A stretch of DNA of 64,000 nucleotides from a bacterium (GCA_021811315.1 JAJZPF010000007.1:1-64000); one strand, 5' to 3'. Positions 15,970 through 23,998 are shown, counted from the first letter of the stretch. The notes: generated by a model not told the origin, from the letters alone. Numbers and translations: made by a program.

Positions 15970-16898
15970 TTTTTATTCAAGCCCTTATACACCTGCTCCG
16001 CGTAGGAGTAAAGCCCGGGCTCTGGCGCGGCGAAGCGCTCTATAGAGATAGCCTTCAGGATGCGAGCTCCGTCCGCATCTTTATGCATGGCAAGGAGGAT
16101 AGCGCGCGCCCGGTCTTTAACCTCGGCGGGAAGGGCATGCCTTGCCACTACAGGCGGGATCCCGAAAGGCGGAGATTTTTCGATGATCTTCAATTGTTTG
16201 GCGTAAAAATCCCCTTGGCGGAGCAGGGCCTGGAAGACGAGATTATCTACGGACGCCGCGTCAGCGAAACCCTCGGCGACGGCTTTTACGGACTTATCAT
16301 GGCTGCCGGTATAGACAGTGCCGGAGAAAAAAGAGGAGGTCTGCTTCAGCTCAGCCAGCCTTGCTTGTACATACAGGTGCCCGGTCAGAGAAAACTCGTC
16401 CGTAAAAGCGAATGTCTTCCCTTTTAAATCCACCAAACTGCGCGCGGCGCTGCTTTTGCCTGTGACAATGACCGAATTATAAACCGTCTCACCGTTTACA
16501 ACCGGCACGGCAATAATATCCAGCGGGAACGTCTCTATTGCGGCGAGGTAGGCACCGGTGCAGACAAAGGCTATATCCGATCCGGAATTTCTGAGGGAAT
16601 CATTCGTTTCAGCATATTTTTTAGTGAAAGCTATTTTAACCGGGCTGTTCAGGCGTTTACCGAGATATTGCGCCAGCTCGCCGTAAGTCACCAGCGAGGA
16701 TTTCGGCGAAAGCATGGCGGCGATGGAGATCCTGAGCGGGGGCTTTTCATAAGCACCCGCAGCTGTTTCAGCCACAACCGGCTCGGCGGCCGCTCTGAGC
16801 TTGACCTTTTTTGCGTGACCGGAATCCTTACACGCGCAGAAGGATACTATGGTCAGCAAACCAAGCAGAACGGCCGAGGAATAATGTCTTTTAATCAT
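15966..16898 (-). CDS. PhnD-like periplasmic oxyanion-binding lipoprotein (AioX/ArrX-like sensor component)
   Basis: 310 residues. A signal peptide ends at a probable lipobox (SFCAC), so it is likely anchored in a membrane. The rest is a PhnD/TtrS-type binding fold: RISIAAMLSPKSSLVTYGELAQYL, SDIAFVCTGAYLAAI, and LKGKTFAFTDEFSLTGHLY, which matches the classic phosphonate/phosphite-binding block. Relatives AioX and ArrX bind arsenite or arsenate and feed a partner histidine kinase. The stop codon overlaps the kinase start by four bases, a strong sign of joint function. The ligand (arsenate, arsenite, tetrathionate or other) cannot be read from the sequence. Confidence 0.82.
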   Translation of the reverse strand: MIKRHYSSAVLLGLLTIVSFCACKDSGHAKKVKLRAAAEPVVAETAAGAYEKPPLRISIAAMLSPKSSLVTYGELAQYLGKRLNSPVKIAFTKKYAETNDSLRNSGSDIAFVCTGAYLAAIETFPLDIIAVPVVNGETVYNSVIVTGKSSAARSLVDLKGKTFAFTDEFSLTGHLYVQARLAELKQTSSFFSGTVYTGSHDKSVKAVAEGFADAASVDNLVFQALLRQGDFYAKQLKIIEKSPPFGIPPVVARHALPAEVKDRARAILLAMHKDADGARILKAISIERFAAPEPGLYSYAEQVYKGLNKK

Positions 16899-17019
16899 GA
16901 GAGCGTCCGCCAGGCCTGCTTATTTTTTCCAGTATCTGGGCGGTAAATACCCGCTTGTTCGGGTTGCACTTAATATCGCCTGATTCCGCAGCTTCAATAC
17001 CTTGTGCTTTCACCGCCAT
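16891..17019 (-). CDS. Small ORF at the head of the sensor operon, leaderless
   Basis: A 42-residue reading frame starting at 17019 (MAVKAQGIEAAESGDI at its N-terminus, ending GGRSHD) overlaps the start of the PhnD-like gene by eight bases. Its ATG follows a consensus TATAAT by only seven bases, so the transcript would begin at or next to the start codon. It has no signal peptide or known domain. It may be a leader peptide coupling translation into the lipoprotein gene, which has no good ribosome site of its own. Confidence 0.5.
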   Translation of the reverse strand: MAVKAQGIEAAESGDIKCNPNKRVFTAQILEKISRPGGRSHD

Positions 17020-17026
17020 AGAGCGT

Positions 17027-17032
17027 ATTATA
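17027..17032 (-). promoter_or_regulatory. -10 box of the sensor/reductase operon
   Basis: On the minus strand TATAAT lies seven bases before the small ORF's ATG. No good -35 is present at 16-18 bp (GAGTTT or similar), which fits a promoter needing an activator. It sits just inside the 3' end of the preceding radical SAM gene region and would separate the ars transcript from the sensor-kinase-regulator transcript. Confidence 0.5.
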
Positions 17033-17053
17033 CTTAACTAAAATTTTAAAAAC

Positions 17054-18283
17054 TCACGGGCACTGTATCACGCCCTGGCCCCACAGGCAGCCTCCGCAGG
17101 CTGCGGGGTGCAGGTTGCCGCCGCAGTCTTCGGCGTTGGTCTCGGCGTAGTGGCAGACGCCGCACACCTGGCAGGGTGAAAAATCGAACTTTACCACCTT
17201 GTTCCTGAAATCGGCGTAGCCGGCCGAGTTCCAGATCTCCGCCAGGCCTTGCGCGGCAATATCGCCAAAAGCGTGTGCCTTGTTGTTTCTTACTCCGCCG
17301 CGGAAATGTATCTGGTGGTCGTGCAGCAGCGCCATGCAGGGCGCAACCTTGCCGTCCCAGCGTATGAATGCGCAGCGCTCGCGCACAAAGCGGCATTCGT
17401 CCTTGGCGGCGGCCAGCGCATTGCCCATAAGCGAAATATTCTCGCTGCCGCCCAGCGTTTTAAGCAGCGCCTCGCGCGTTTCAACGCTTATGTCCAGGCG
17501 CGGCAGGTCTATATTCACCCGGCCTTCCACCGTGGAGAAAGTGCCCAGGCTAATAGCCAGGCCGCAGAGCATCTGTTTTTCCATCTCCGCGGTGTACGGG
17601 ATCACGTTGCTTACGGAAACGCGGTCTACGCCGGCCGCGCGCGCAAGATCCCCGAGCTTTGGGAGGTCCGCCACGTTGGCCTTTGTAACCACAAAGGCCA
17701 TGCCCACCTTAACACGGCCGGCGGCGGTAAGGCGCTTTACGTTTTCCAACACCGCCTTGAACTTGCCGCCCTCCCTGATATGCTCGTAGTTGCCGGTATC
17801 GGCCCCGTCGAAAGAAACCCACAGCCGGTCCAGCCCGGCCCCGGCCAGGCCAGCCGAAAATTTTTCGTCCAGCAGCGTGCCGTTGGTGACCATCTCCACG
17901 CCCAGCCCCAGCCCTTTCAGGCCGGCTATCATGCGCAGTATATCGGGGTGCGCCGCAGGCTCGCCAAAGCCGCCCAGCATGGCGGACTCCAGGTGCGGGA
18001 AAGCCCGCAGGCCGGCCAGCAGTTTGTCGAACACTTCCCGCCCCATATCGCCCAGCGGCTCGCCCCAGCCGCGCTGCACGCAGGTGCGGCAGGCCAGGTT
18101 GCAGCGGGAGGTGGGTTCAATATAAACGCGGGCGAGGCTGTGAATATCCGGCAGTATCTCCACGCGGCCGCGCCGGACCACAACGTCCAGCTTTGCGCCC
18201 GGCGCAAGCCCCAGCCGCCGCGCCGCCTCGGGAGGCAGCGCAATGCTATTGGCGTCAACGGCTTTAGCCTGCGGATTTTCCAT
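17054..18283 (-). CDS. AbrB-domain radical SAM/SPASM-like maturase
   Basis: 409 residues. The N-terminal ~50 residues form a SpoVT/AbrB-like swapped-hairpin segment (SIALPPEAARRLGLAPG, VVVRRGRVEILPD). A radical SAM core follows with CNLACRTC and GGFGEPAAHPDI. The C-terminus is Cys-rich: CQVCGVC, a C in EDCGG, then ACGGCLWGQGVIQCP, suggesting two auxiliary Fe-S clusters. The RCNLACRTCVQRGWGEPLG and GCLWGQGVIQCP segments match what I recall of maturases of tungsten-cofactor aldehyde oxidoreductases. No such oxidoreductase is in the window; here it ends the ars operon, four bases after the ACR3 gene. Its substrate is therefore uncertain. Confidence 0.8.
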   Translation of the reverse strand: MENPQAKAVDANSIALPPEAARRLGLAPGAKLDVVVRRGRVEILPDIHSLARVYIEPTSRCNLACRTCVQRGWGEPLGDMGREVFDKLLAGLRAFPHLESAMLGGFGEPAAHPDILRMIAGLKGLGLGVEMVTNGTLLDEKFSAGLAGAGLDRLWVSFDGADTGNYEHIREGGKFKAVLENVKRLTAAGRVKVGMAFVVTKANVADLPKLGDLARAAGVDRVSVSNVIPYTAEMEKQMLCGLAISLGTFSTVEGRVNIDLPRLDISVETREALLKTLGGSENISLMGNALAAAKDECRFVRERCAFIRWDGKVAPCMALLHDHQIHFRGGVRNNKAHAFGDIAAQGLAEIWNSAGYADFRNKVVKFDFSPCQVCGVCHYAETNAEDCGGNLHPAACGGCLWGQGVIQCP

Positions 18284-18286
18284 TTA

Positions 18287-19342
18287 TCAGGAAACGGTCT
18301 GCACGCCGTACCAGCGCCGCCCTATCCACAGGGAAACGTTCACCAGCCCTATCAGCACGGGGACTTCCACCAGCGGGCCTATAACGGCGGCAAAGGCCGC
18401 GCCGTGGCTTATGCCGAAGGTGGCTATGGCTACGGCTATAGCCAGCTCAAAGTTGTTCGACGCGGCGGTAAAAGAAAGCGTGGCGGATTCCTCGTAGTTG
18501 GCGCCCGCCTTTTTGCTCATATAGAACGAGACAAAGAACATCAGCGTGAAGTAGACCAACAGCGGTATGGCTATGCGCACCACGTCCAGCGGCACGGCCA
18601 CAATGTTCTCGCCTTTAATGGAGAACATCACTATTATGGTGAACAGCAGGGCCACCAGCGTGAGCGGGCTTAAGACATGGGTGAATTTTGAATACCATTC
18701 TTTGCCCTTCACGGCTATAAGCGAGAACCGCGTTATTATGCCCGCTATGAAAGGTATGCCCAGGTAGACGAACACGCTTTTGGCTATTTCGCCCATGGTT
18801 ATGTTCACCACCGCGCCTTCAAGCCCCAGCCAGCGCGGCACCAGCGTGACGAAGAAATAAGCGTACACCGAGAAGAACAGCACCTGGAACACGGAGTTGA
18901 ACGCGACGAGCCCCGCGCAGTATTCCCTGTCGCCGCGGGCGAGGTCGTTCCACACTATCACCATGGCTATGCAGCGGGCGAGGCCGATCATGATAAGGCC
19001 CACCATGTATTCCGGCTTGTCGCGCAGAAAAATTATGGCAAGGGCCGTCATCAGCACCGGCCCCACCAGCCAGTTCTGTATGAGCGACAGCGCCAGCACT
19101 TTCTTGTTGGCGAAGACGCGGTGCATCTCCTCGTATTTCACCTTGGCCAGCGGCGGGTACATCATAAGGATGAGGCCGATGGCTATGGGGATGGAGGTGG
19201 TGCCCACGCTGGACGCGGCGTTGAACCGCGCCACGGCGGAGGGCCACACCCAGCCCACGCCAACGCCCACGGCCATAGCCGCGAAGATCCACAGCGTAAG
19301 GTAACGGTCCAGGAACGAAAGTTTAGCTATTATCCGGTTCAT
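18287..19342 (-). CDS. acr3: ACR3 family arsenite efflux permease
   Basis: 351 residues with about ten membrane helices. The key ACR3 motif with the essential Cys is present ([16 protein letters not shown], near residue 130), as are the N-terminal [14 protein letters not shown] block and the glutamate in [15 protein letters not shown]. It expels arsenite, using the proton gradient. It overlaps arsC by four bases, so reduction of arsenate by ArsC and export of arsenite are translationally coupled. Confidence 0.95.
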   Translation of the reverse strand: MNRIIAKLSFLDRYLTLWIFAAMAVGVGVGWVWPSAVARFNAASSVGTTSIPIAIGLILMMYPPLAKVKYEEMHRVFANKKVLALSLIQNWLVGPVLMTALAIIFLRDKPEYMVGLIMIGLARCIAMVIVWNDLARGDREYCAGLVAFNSVFQVLFFSVYAYFFVTLVPRWLGLEGAVVNITMGEIAKSVFVYLGIPFIAGIITRFSLIAVKGKEWYSKFTHVLSPLTLVALLFTIIVMFSIKGENIVAVPLDVVRIAIPLLVYFTLMFFVSFYMSKKAGANYEESATLSFTAASNNFELAIAVAIATFGISHGAAFAAVIGPLVEVPVLIGLVNVSLWIGRRWYGVQTVS

Positions 19343-19770
19343 TTCATGGCCTCCAGAGTTGCAGGCATATTTTTTACGAATTCTTTTATCTGGTCGCGCA
19401 CGCGGCGGTAATGGGCCAGCGCCTCTTCTTCCGACGCGGCGCTTTTTGCCAGGAAAGGCGGGTCTTCAAAACTCTGGTGCAGTTTCTTGGACTTGCCGAA
19501 CCACACCGGGCAGGTCTCGCGCGCATTGTCGCATACGGTCACTACCAGGTCGAAGGCCACGTCCTTAAACTCCTCCGCGCCCTTGGCCCTGTGCCCCGAA
19601 ATATCCACGCCGGCTTCGGCCATTACCTTTACTGCCCTGGGGTCCAGAATGCCGGGCTTTGTGCCGGCGGAGAAGGCCTTATAATTCGGGGCCAGCAGCT
19701 TGTCGGCCCAGCCTTCGGCCATCTGGCTGCGGCAGGAATTGCCTGTGCAGAGAAAAAGTATCTTTTTCAT
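19339..19770 (-). CDS. arsC: Thioredoxin-coupled arsenate reductase ArsC
   Basis: 143 residues, low-molecular-weight phosphatase fold. The P-loop is C8-TGNSC-R14; C80 and C87 ([12 protein letters not shown]) form the relay disulfide used by the Staphylococcus pI258 type. It reduces cytoplasmic arsenate to arsenite, which the neighbouring ACR3 pump exports. It overlaps both acr3 and arsM by four bases. This detoxifying enzyme is distinct from the periplasmic molybdoreductase encoded downstream. Confidence 0.95.
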   Translation of the reverse strand: MKKILFLCTGNSCRSQMAEGWADKLLAPNYKAFSAGTKPGILDPRAVKVMAEAGVDISGHRAKGAEEFKDVAFDLVVTVCDNARETCPVWFGKSKKLHQSFEDPPFLAKSAASEEEALAHYRRVRDQIKEFVKNMPATLEAMK

Positions 19771-20594
19771 TTTGCTTTCCTCGCGTATACCGTAATGCTA
19801 GCCGCCGCGCCGTCCAGCGCTTTTGAAGCTTTGGAAGTTATAGGGTCTGAGCAGCTGCCCTCGGAGCGGTAGGTATTGTCGCTGAGCAGTTTAATGCCCG
19901 TGAACCCGGCGGCTTTTATTGCGCCCAAATAATCCCGGCGCTGGAGCGCCCCGGCCACGCAGGCGGCATAAAGCCCGGCGTGTTTTTTAAGCGCCGGCGG
20001 CAGCTCGCGGTTAAGCACTATGTCGCTTACCACAATAAAACCGCCCGGCTTAAGCGCGCGGAAAGCCTCGCGGAACACGGCCGGTTTATCGGGCGACAGG
20101 TTTATAACGCAGTTGGAGATGATGAGGTCCGCCTCGGCGTTCTTCACCGGCAGTTTCTCTATTACGCCTTTGCGGAATTCCACATTGGCCAGGCCGGTGC
20201 GCTTTGTGAATTTAACCAAGTTGGCTTTGGCGAGTTTCAGCATTTCCGGCGTCATGTCCACGCCTATCACTTTGCCTTTGGCCCCGGCCAGCGGCGCGGC
20301 TATGAACACGTCCTTGCCGGCCCCGCTGCCCAGGTCCAGCACGGTCATGCCCTTTTTTATTTTTGAGAAAGCCACCGGGTTGCCGCAGGAAAGCCCCATT
20401 TCGCCCTCGGAGGCGGCGGTGTGCTTGAGGGCTTTTTTCATGGCTTTCATTTCGCCGGAGAGCCCCTTTTTCCCCGTGGCGTCCGGCGCTGACCCGCCGC
20501 AGCAGGAGGAACCGGAACAGCAGGAAACTGATTTCTGGGCCACTTCGCCATAGGCTTTTCTTACCAGCTGCCGCGTCTTTTCATGTGTTTTCAT
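19767..20594 (-). CDS. arsM: Arsenite S-adenosylmethionine methyltransferase ArsM
   Basis: 275 residues from the ATG at 20594 (GGAGAG upstream); a longer frame up to 20681 overlaps arsG and is not favoured. SAM-binding motif VLDLGSGAGKDVFIAA. The three cysteines that bind As(III) in ArsM are present: C70 in LSCGNP, C162 in ISNCVINLSPDK, C212 in LYAACVAGAL. An extra cluster of cysteines near the N-terminus (VSCCSGSSCCGG) may gather arsenic. The product is mono- to trimethylated arsenicals, which the ArsP-like permease could export. Confidence 0.94.
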   Translation of the reverse strand: MKTHEKTRQLVRKAYGEVAQKSVSCCSGSSCCGGSAPDATGKKGLSGEMKAMKKALKHTAASEGEMGLSCGNPVAFSKIKKGMTVLDLGSGAGKDVFIAAPLAGAKGKVIGVDMTPEMLKLAKANLVKFTKRTGLANVEFRKGVIEKLPVKNAEADLIISNCVINLSPDKPAVFREAFRALKPGGFIVVSDIVLNRELPPALKKHAGLYAACVAGALQRRDYLGAIKAAGFTGIKLLSDNTYRSEGSCSDPITSKASKALDGAAASITVYARKAK

Positions 20595-20620
20595 TTGGGT
20601 CTCTCCTGTGTTCGCCTTTT

Positions 20621-21313
20621 TCACAAAACGCCGAAAATGTCTTTCAGCCCCAGGTAAACGCCGCAGGCTATGAACACCCAAGCCGTAGCCGGCTTGGCGT
20701 ATTTTTCGAACCTGGCGGCCAGGCCGGTGACAGCGGATATTTTCTTAAGGCCTAGATCCAGTATTACCGCCAGCCCCATAACCGGCAGCGCCGTGCCTAT
20801 GCCGTAGAGCAGCGGCAGGTAGAAAGGGGAGGCGTTCTTTGCGGCCAGCGGCAGTATAACCCCAAAGTAAAGCGCGGCCGAGATTGGGCAGAAGGCCAGC
20901 GCGAAGACCAGCCCCATAAGCAAAGAAGACGCGGCGCCCGCGCCGCTCTTGAACTTTGCCAGGTTGAACACGTTAAAGCCTTCAAAACCGCGGCCGAACA
21001 TGTCCAGCATGTACATGCCGGCCAGCACCAGCACGGGCGACAGCGCCTGGTTGCCGTATTTCTGCATGAAGAAAGAGAAAGCCGGGGCGGACAGCAAACT
21101 TTTTACCAGCAGGAAACCGATGATCACATAGGCCAGCGCGCGGCCCAGGGCGTAAAGCCCGCCGTGCGCCAGCACCGCCAGGCGGTGCGAGCCCGAGTGT
21201 TTTGAGATATAAGTGAGCGCGGCTATATTGGTGGCCAGCGGGCAGGGGCTCACCGAAGTGATAACCCCCGCCCACAAAGCCGTAACCGCCGCAGCCCAGA
21301 GTTCAGCGCTCAT
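20621..21313 (-). CDS. ArsG-type membrane protein (CcdA/DsbD-like fold), putative aromatic-arsenical efflux
   Basis: 230 residues with six or seven hydrophobic segments and a duplicated CcdA-like pattern: SVSPCPLATNIAAL in the first half and FALAFCPISAALYFGV in the second. It resembles ArsG-family transporters paired with ArsF-type proteins in Shewanella arsEFG, reported to act on aromatic arsenicals such as roxarsone. The gene overlaps the ArsF-like gene by four bases. An alternative is a plain CcdA-like thiol electron carrier feeding the exported thioredoxin-like neighbour. The pairing with ArsF favours the ArsG reading. Confidence 0.75.
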   Translation of the reverse strand: MSAELWAAAVTALWAGVITSVSPCPLATNIAALTYISKHSGSHRLAVLAHGGLYALGRALAYVIIGFLLVKSLLSAPAFSFFMQKYGNQALSPVLVLAGMYMLDMFGRGFEGFNVFNLAKFKSGAGAASSLLMGLVFALAFCPISAALYFGVILPLAAKNASPFYLPLLYGIGTALPVMGLAVILDLGLKKISAVTGLAARFEKYAKPATAWVFIACGVYLGLKDIFGVL

Positions 21314-21891
21314 TTTTCGTCCAACAGTTTATGCGTTTCGCCGGTGACATAGGCCATGAAAGCTTCTTTATCGTCCAGCAACTGCCAGACCTTTTCCAGC
21401 TTGCCCCATTTAAGGGCTTTCTCGCCGGAGAATTTCTGCACCACCACGGACTTCGAGTTAAGCCAGTAGTCCTGCTTGAAATGTTCGTTGGGCTCGTCCT
21501 CTATGTTTACGCCCTTAAAAACGACCTTCCAGCCTTTGTAGTCGGCGGTGAAGTTTTTTTCAATGGCTTCCTTTGTATAGGCCTCAATGGTTTTGCAGGA
21601 AGAGCAGCGCGTGTTGGTGTAGAAGTAATAGACCACCGCCGTTTTGGCCGCGGTGGTTTTTGCGGGGGCAGTTTTTACCGGAGCGGCGGGCGTTTTTGCC
21701 TGCTCTTTTTCCGTCGGGGCTGCTGCGGCGGCTGCGGTTTCGGCCGGGAGCGCCGCGGCTTTGGCGGCGGAGCAGCAGGGCAGCACTTTGTAAACGGCCG
21801 CGCCGATGCTCGCGGCCACAAAGGCCAGCAGCACGTATTTCAGCACATTGCCCGGCTTTTTGGGCGCGGGATCAGATAAGTTGTTTTGCAT
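21310..21891 (-). CDS. ArsF-like membrane-anchored thioredoxin-fold protein
   Basis: 193 residues. One N-terminal membrane helix (YVLLAFVAASIGAAVYKVL) is followed by a low-complexity Ala/Pro/Lys/Thr linker (about 45-80). A thioredoxin-like domain follows with CSSC in YFYTNTRCSSCKTIEAYT, then DEPNEHFKQDYWLNSKSVVV and WGKLEKVWQLLDDKEAF. This pattern is that of the ArsF family, described as part of nitroaryl-arsenical processing with ArsE and ArsG. The domain would lie outside the membrane. A second Cys pair (LPCCSAAK) lies just after the helix. Confidence 0.75.
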   Translation of the reverse strand: MQNNLSDPAPKKPGNVLKYVLLAFVAASIGAAVYKVLPCCSAAKAAALPAETAAAAAAPTEKEQAKTPAAPVKTAPAKTTAAKTAVVYYFYTNTRCSSCKTIEAYTKEAIEKNFTADYKGWKVVFKGVNIEDEPNEHFKQDYWLNSKSVVVQKFSGEKALKWGKLEKVWQLLDDKEAFMAYVTGETHKLLDEK

Positions 21892-22237
21892 GTTTATATA
21901 CCTTTTCTATATTGCGCTCGGTCACGGGGGCTTTGCCCTTTTCAAGGCCGCAGTCGGTCACTTTCAAATGCTTGAACTTTTTAACGCCGTGGGTCTCCAG
22001 CGTTTTCTTGGCGCAGCCCACCGCGCAGCCGTCCAGCGCTATCACCAGGTCCGCCCCGTTGGCCGAAGCTATGAAGCCGCTGATATTGGCGCCCACGCCG
22101 GCCAGGCAGCTTAACTTCACGCAGGTTTCCTTGGAAAGCAGCCGCGCGGCCCTGTCGGCCAGCTCGCCCACGTCCGCCGCCCCGGAACACGGGAACACCA
22201 GCATGGTCTTACCGCCGCAAGCGCATTGTTCGGCCAT
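21872..22237 (-). CDS. DGC-domain putative zinc-binding protein
   Basis: 121 residues. It has the DGC family motif LDGCAVGCAKKTLE and further conserved cysteines in CACGG, FPCSGAADVGELADRAA, KLSCLAGVGA and TDCGLEKG. Proteins of this family are predicted metal- or thiol-binding and often sit with ArsP/thioredoxin/ArsR genes. Its 3' end overlaps the arsF-like gene by 20 bases. It might buffer or hand over As(III) or take part in thiol exchange with the thioredoxin encoded just upstream; neither is demonstrated. Confidence 0.8.
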   Translation of the reverse strand: MAEQCACGGKTMLVFPCSGAADVGELADRAARLLSKETCVKLSCLAGVGANISGFIASANGADLVIALDGCAVGCAKKTLETHGVKKFKHLKVTDCGLEKGKAPVTERNIEKVYKHAKQLI

Positions 22238-22238
22238 A

Positions 22239-22481
22239 TTATTTCGCCTCCAGGATTATTTTCTTAAGGTCTTCCGTGGACGGGAGTCTGCCCGCGAACT
22301 TAACCTCGCCGTTTATAGCCAGCGCGGGTGTCATCATCACGCCCATCTCGGTTATTTTCTCGATGTCGTCCACCTTTTCTATTTCGTATTCTAGGCCTAG
22401 CTCTTTGGCCGCGGCCTCGGCGGCGGAGTAAAGTTTGGCGCATTTAGCGCAGCCCATGCCCAGTATCTGGATCTTTTTCAT
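22239..22481 (-). CDS. Small thioredoxin-like protein (redox-active disulfide protein 2 type)
   Basis: 80 residues, the compact thioredoxin fold found beside ArsP-like permeases. The redox pair is C14-A-K-C17 in LGMGCAKCAKLY, and the cis-proline loop is in MTPALAINGEVKFAGRLPS. It lacks a signal peptide, so it acts in the cytoplasm. It may reduce arsenicals or recycle ArsC, or serve as ArsE in the ArsEFG sense. It is separated from arsP by 12 bases and from the DGC gene by one. Confidence 0.85.
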   Translation of the reverse strand: MKKIQILGMGCAKCAKLYSAAEAAAKELGLEYEIEKVDDIEKITEMGVMMTPALAINGEVKFAGRLPSTEDLKKIILEAK

Positions 22482-22493
22482 AATCTGAACTCC

Positions 22494-23456
22494 TTATTTC
22501 ATCACGTAATTGAACAGAAAGCCGGTGAACATAATGCCGAGCCCGACGATGCCGAAGAAAATGAACAGCAGTTTCAACTTCATCACGCGGCGCAGGATCA
22601 GGAACTCGGGCAGGGACAGCCCGGTGACGGCCATCATGAAAGCCAGCGTAGTGCCCAGCGCCACACCTTTCTCGGTAAGGGCGCTCACCAGCGGTATAAC
22701 GCCGGCGGCGTTGGAATACAGCGGTATGCCCACCAGCGTGGCCAGCGGCACCGCGTACCATTTATCCGCCCCGGCCCAGCGGGCCAGGAAGTTCTCCGGC
22801 ACATAGCCGTGTATCCATGCGCCTATGCCAATGCCGATAAGCACATAGGGCCAGACCGTCTTGAGAATGTCTATGGTATATTCCCGGGCGAAAGAAAAAC
22901 GCTCGGCCCAGGGCATATCCGCGCCAAAGGCCACGTTCTGTATGCGCTTTGAAAGGTCGAAGCCTTCAAGCAAGTGTTCCAGATTAAGCCTGCCGATTAT
23001 CAGGCCGGAAACCACCGCTATGATATAACCGCTCACGGCATAAAGCAGGGCTATCTTGAAACCGAACATGCCGAACAGCATGACCAGCGCCACTTCGTTT
23101 ATCATGGGCGAGGCCACCAGGAAAGAGAACGTAACGCCCAGCGGTATGCCGGTCTGCACGAAGCCGAGGAACAGCGGTATGGCGCTGCATGTGCAGAACG
23201 GGGTGATAATGCCGAGACCCGCCGCCCACAAATGCCCGGAGAAACGGCTCTTTTTCAGAATTATCTCGCGGATCTTCGACGGGGGCAGGAAGGTGCGGAT
23301 TATGGAGACCGCGAAGATTATCCCGGCCAGCAGAATGAAGATCTTTATGGTGTCGAATACAAAGAAGTTGACCGCGCCGCCAGCGAGCGTTGCGCGGCCG
23401 AGGCCGAAAACCGAGTATGTGAGCCAGACGGCGAATAGTTGAACAGGTCTGAACAT
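22494..23456 (-). CDS. arsP: ArsP-like permease (DUF318 family)
   Basis: 320 residues with about eight membrane helices and the family hallmark TPFCTCSAIPLFLGF (near residue 90) plus VASPMINEVALVM. Characterised ArsP proteins expel trivalent organoarsenicals such as MAs(III) and reduced roxarsone. That fits the presence of ArsM, ArsF-like and ArsG-like genes in the same operon. Some members of this broad family have other roles, so the substrate is inferred from context. Starts one base after arsR. Confidence 0.85.
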   Translation of the reverse strand: MFRPVQLFAVWLTYSVFGLGRATLAGGAVNFFVFDTIKIFILLAGIIFAVSIIRTFLPPSKIREIILKKSRFSGHLWAAGLGIITPFCTCSAIPLFLGFVQTGIPLGVTFSFLVASPMINEVALVMLFGMFGFKIALLYAVSGYIIAVVSGLIIGRLNLEHLLEGFDLSKRIQNVAFGADMPWAERFSFAREYTIDILKTVWPYVLIGIGIGAWIHGYVPENFLARWAGADKWYAVPLATLVGIPLYSNAAGVIPLVSALTEKGVALGTTLAFMMAVTGLSLPEFLILRRVMKLKLLFIFFGIVGLGIMFTGFLFNYVMK

Positions 23457-23457
23457 A

Positions 23458-23763
23458 TTACCTCTTGATCCCGGCTATGCAGCCGGTGAAATCCAGCACG
23501 CAGGGACAGATAAGGCGGTAATGCAGCCAGTTGCCCTCGCGCCGCGCGGCTACCAGCCCCGCGTTCTTGAGTATGGACAGGTGCTTGGACACCGTCGAGA
23601 TATCGTCCCCGACCAGGTCCCGCAGCTCGCAGACGCAGACCTCTTTTTTCTTAAGGGAATTAAGTATTAAAAGCCGGGTCGGGTGCGCCATAGCCTTTAT
23701 TATCTCGGCCTGGGCCGCGTAGTCGTGCTTGGTCTTGGGTTCGGGTCTTGCCTTGGTCTTCAT
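23458..23763 (-). CDS. arsR: ArsR/SmtB family arsenic-responsive repressor
   Basis: 101 residues. A winged helix with AMAHPTRLLILNSL, the arsenic-sensing ELR helix KEVCVCELRDLVGDD (two Cys in CVC), and the recognition helix DISTVSKHLSILKNAGLV. Two extra cysteines occur in ICPCVLDFTGC at the C-terminus, which may add a metal ligand. It is the first gene of the leftward ars operon and should repress it from the operator region immediately upstream. No ribosome site is seen in front of the ATG; see the promoter entry. Confidence 0.95.
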   Translation of the reverse strand: MKTKARPEPKTKHDYAAQAEIIKAMAHPTRLLILNSLKKKEVCVCELRDLVGDDISTVSKHLSILKNAGLVAARREGNWLHYRLICPCVLDFTGCIAGIKR

Positions 23764-23771
23764 ATGTTGCT

Positions 23772-23800
23772 ATTTTGCCAAATTGCCAAATAGATGTCAA
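23772..23800 (-). promoter_or_regulatory. ars promoter with direct-repeat operator, near-leaderless
   Basis: Minus strand: TTGACA (23795-23800), 17-bp spacer, CAAAAT (23772-23777), then eight bases to the arsR ATG at 23763. The transcript would start at or within a base or two of the ATG, explaining the missing ribosome site. The spacer to -10 region contains TTTGGCAA twice in direct repeat, a likely ArsR contact site overlapping the -10 box. Confidence 0.65.
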
Positions 23801-23882
23801 GAAGGGGCGGGCGCGGCAAGGGGATATTGTTTCCGGGTGGGTCATTCAGATGTATCATGGTAGGGCGGGGACAGCATAAGGC

Positions 23883-23938
23883 GGGCCAGGCCGGGGGCGG
23901 CAGCGCCTCCCGAGCGCAAGACGCTACCGGCCTGGCCC
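23883..23938. repeat. 12-bp inverted repeat, large hairpin
   Basis: GGGCCAGGCCGG (23883-23894) and CCGGCCTGGCCC (23927-23938) are perfectly complementary, with a 32-nt loop that has its own GC-rich pairing potential. It lies between the ars promoter and the right 347-bp repeat, in a stretch (23801-24060) where I see no gene. Possible transcription stop for either direction or a small RNA stem. Confidence 0.5.
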
Positions 23939-23998
23939 TCTGCTACCTTATTTCCCCGCAGTTCTCTCCCCGGTGGCTGCAAAACAATAACAGAAAAG

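Noticed and set aside
17249-18673. 474-codon plus-strand frame opposite the radical SAM gene
   Set aside because: Antisense shadow; the minus strand has the CxxxCxxC and C-terminal cluster motifs.
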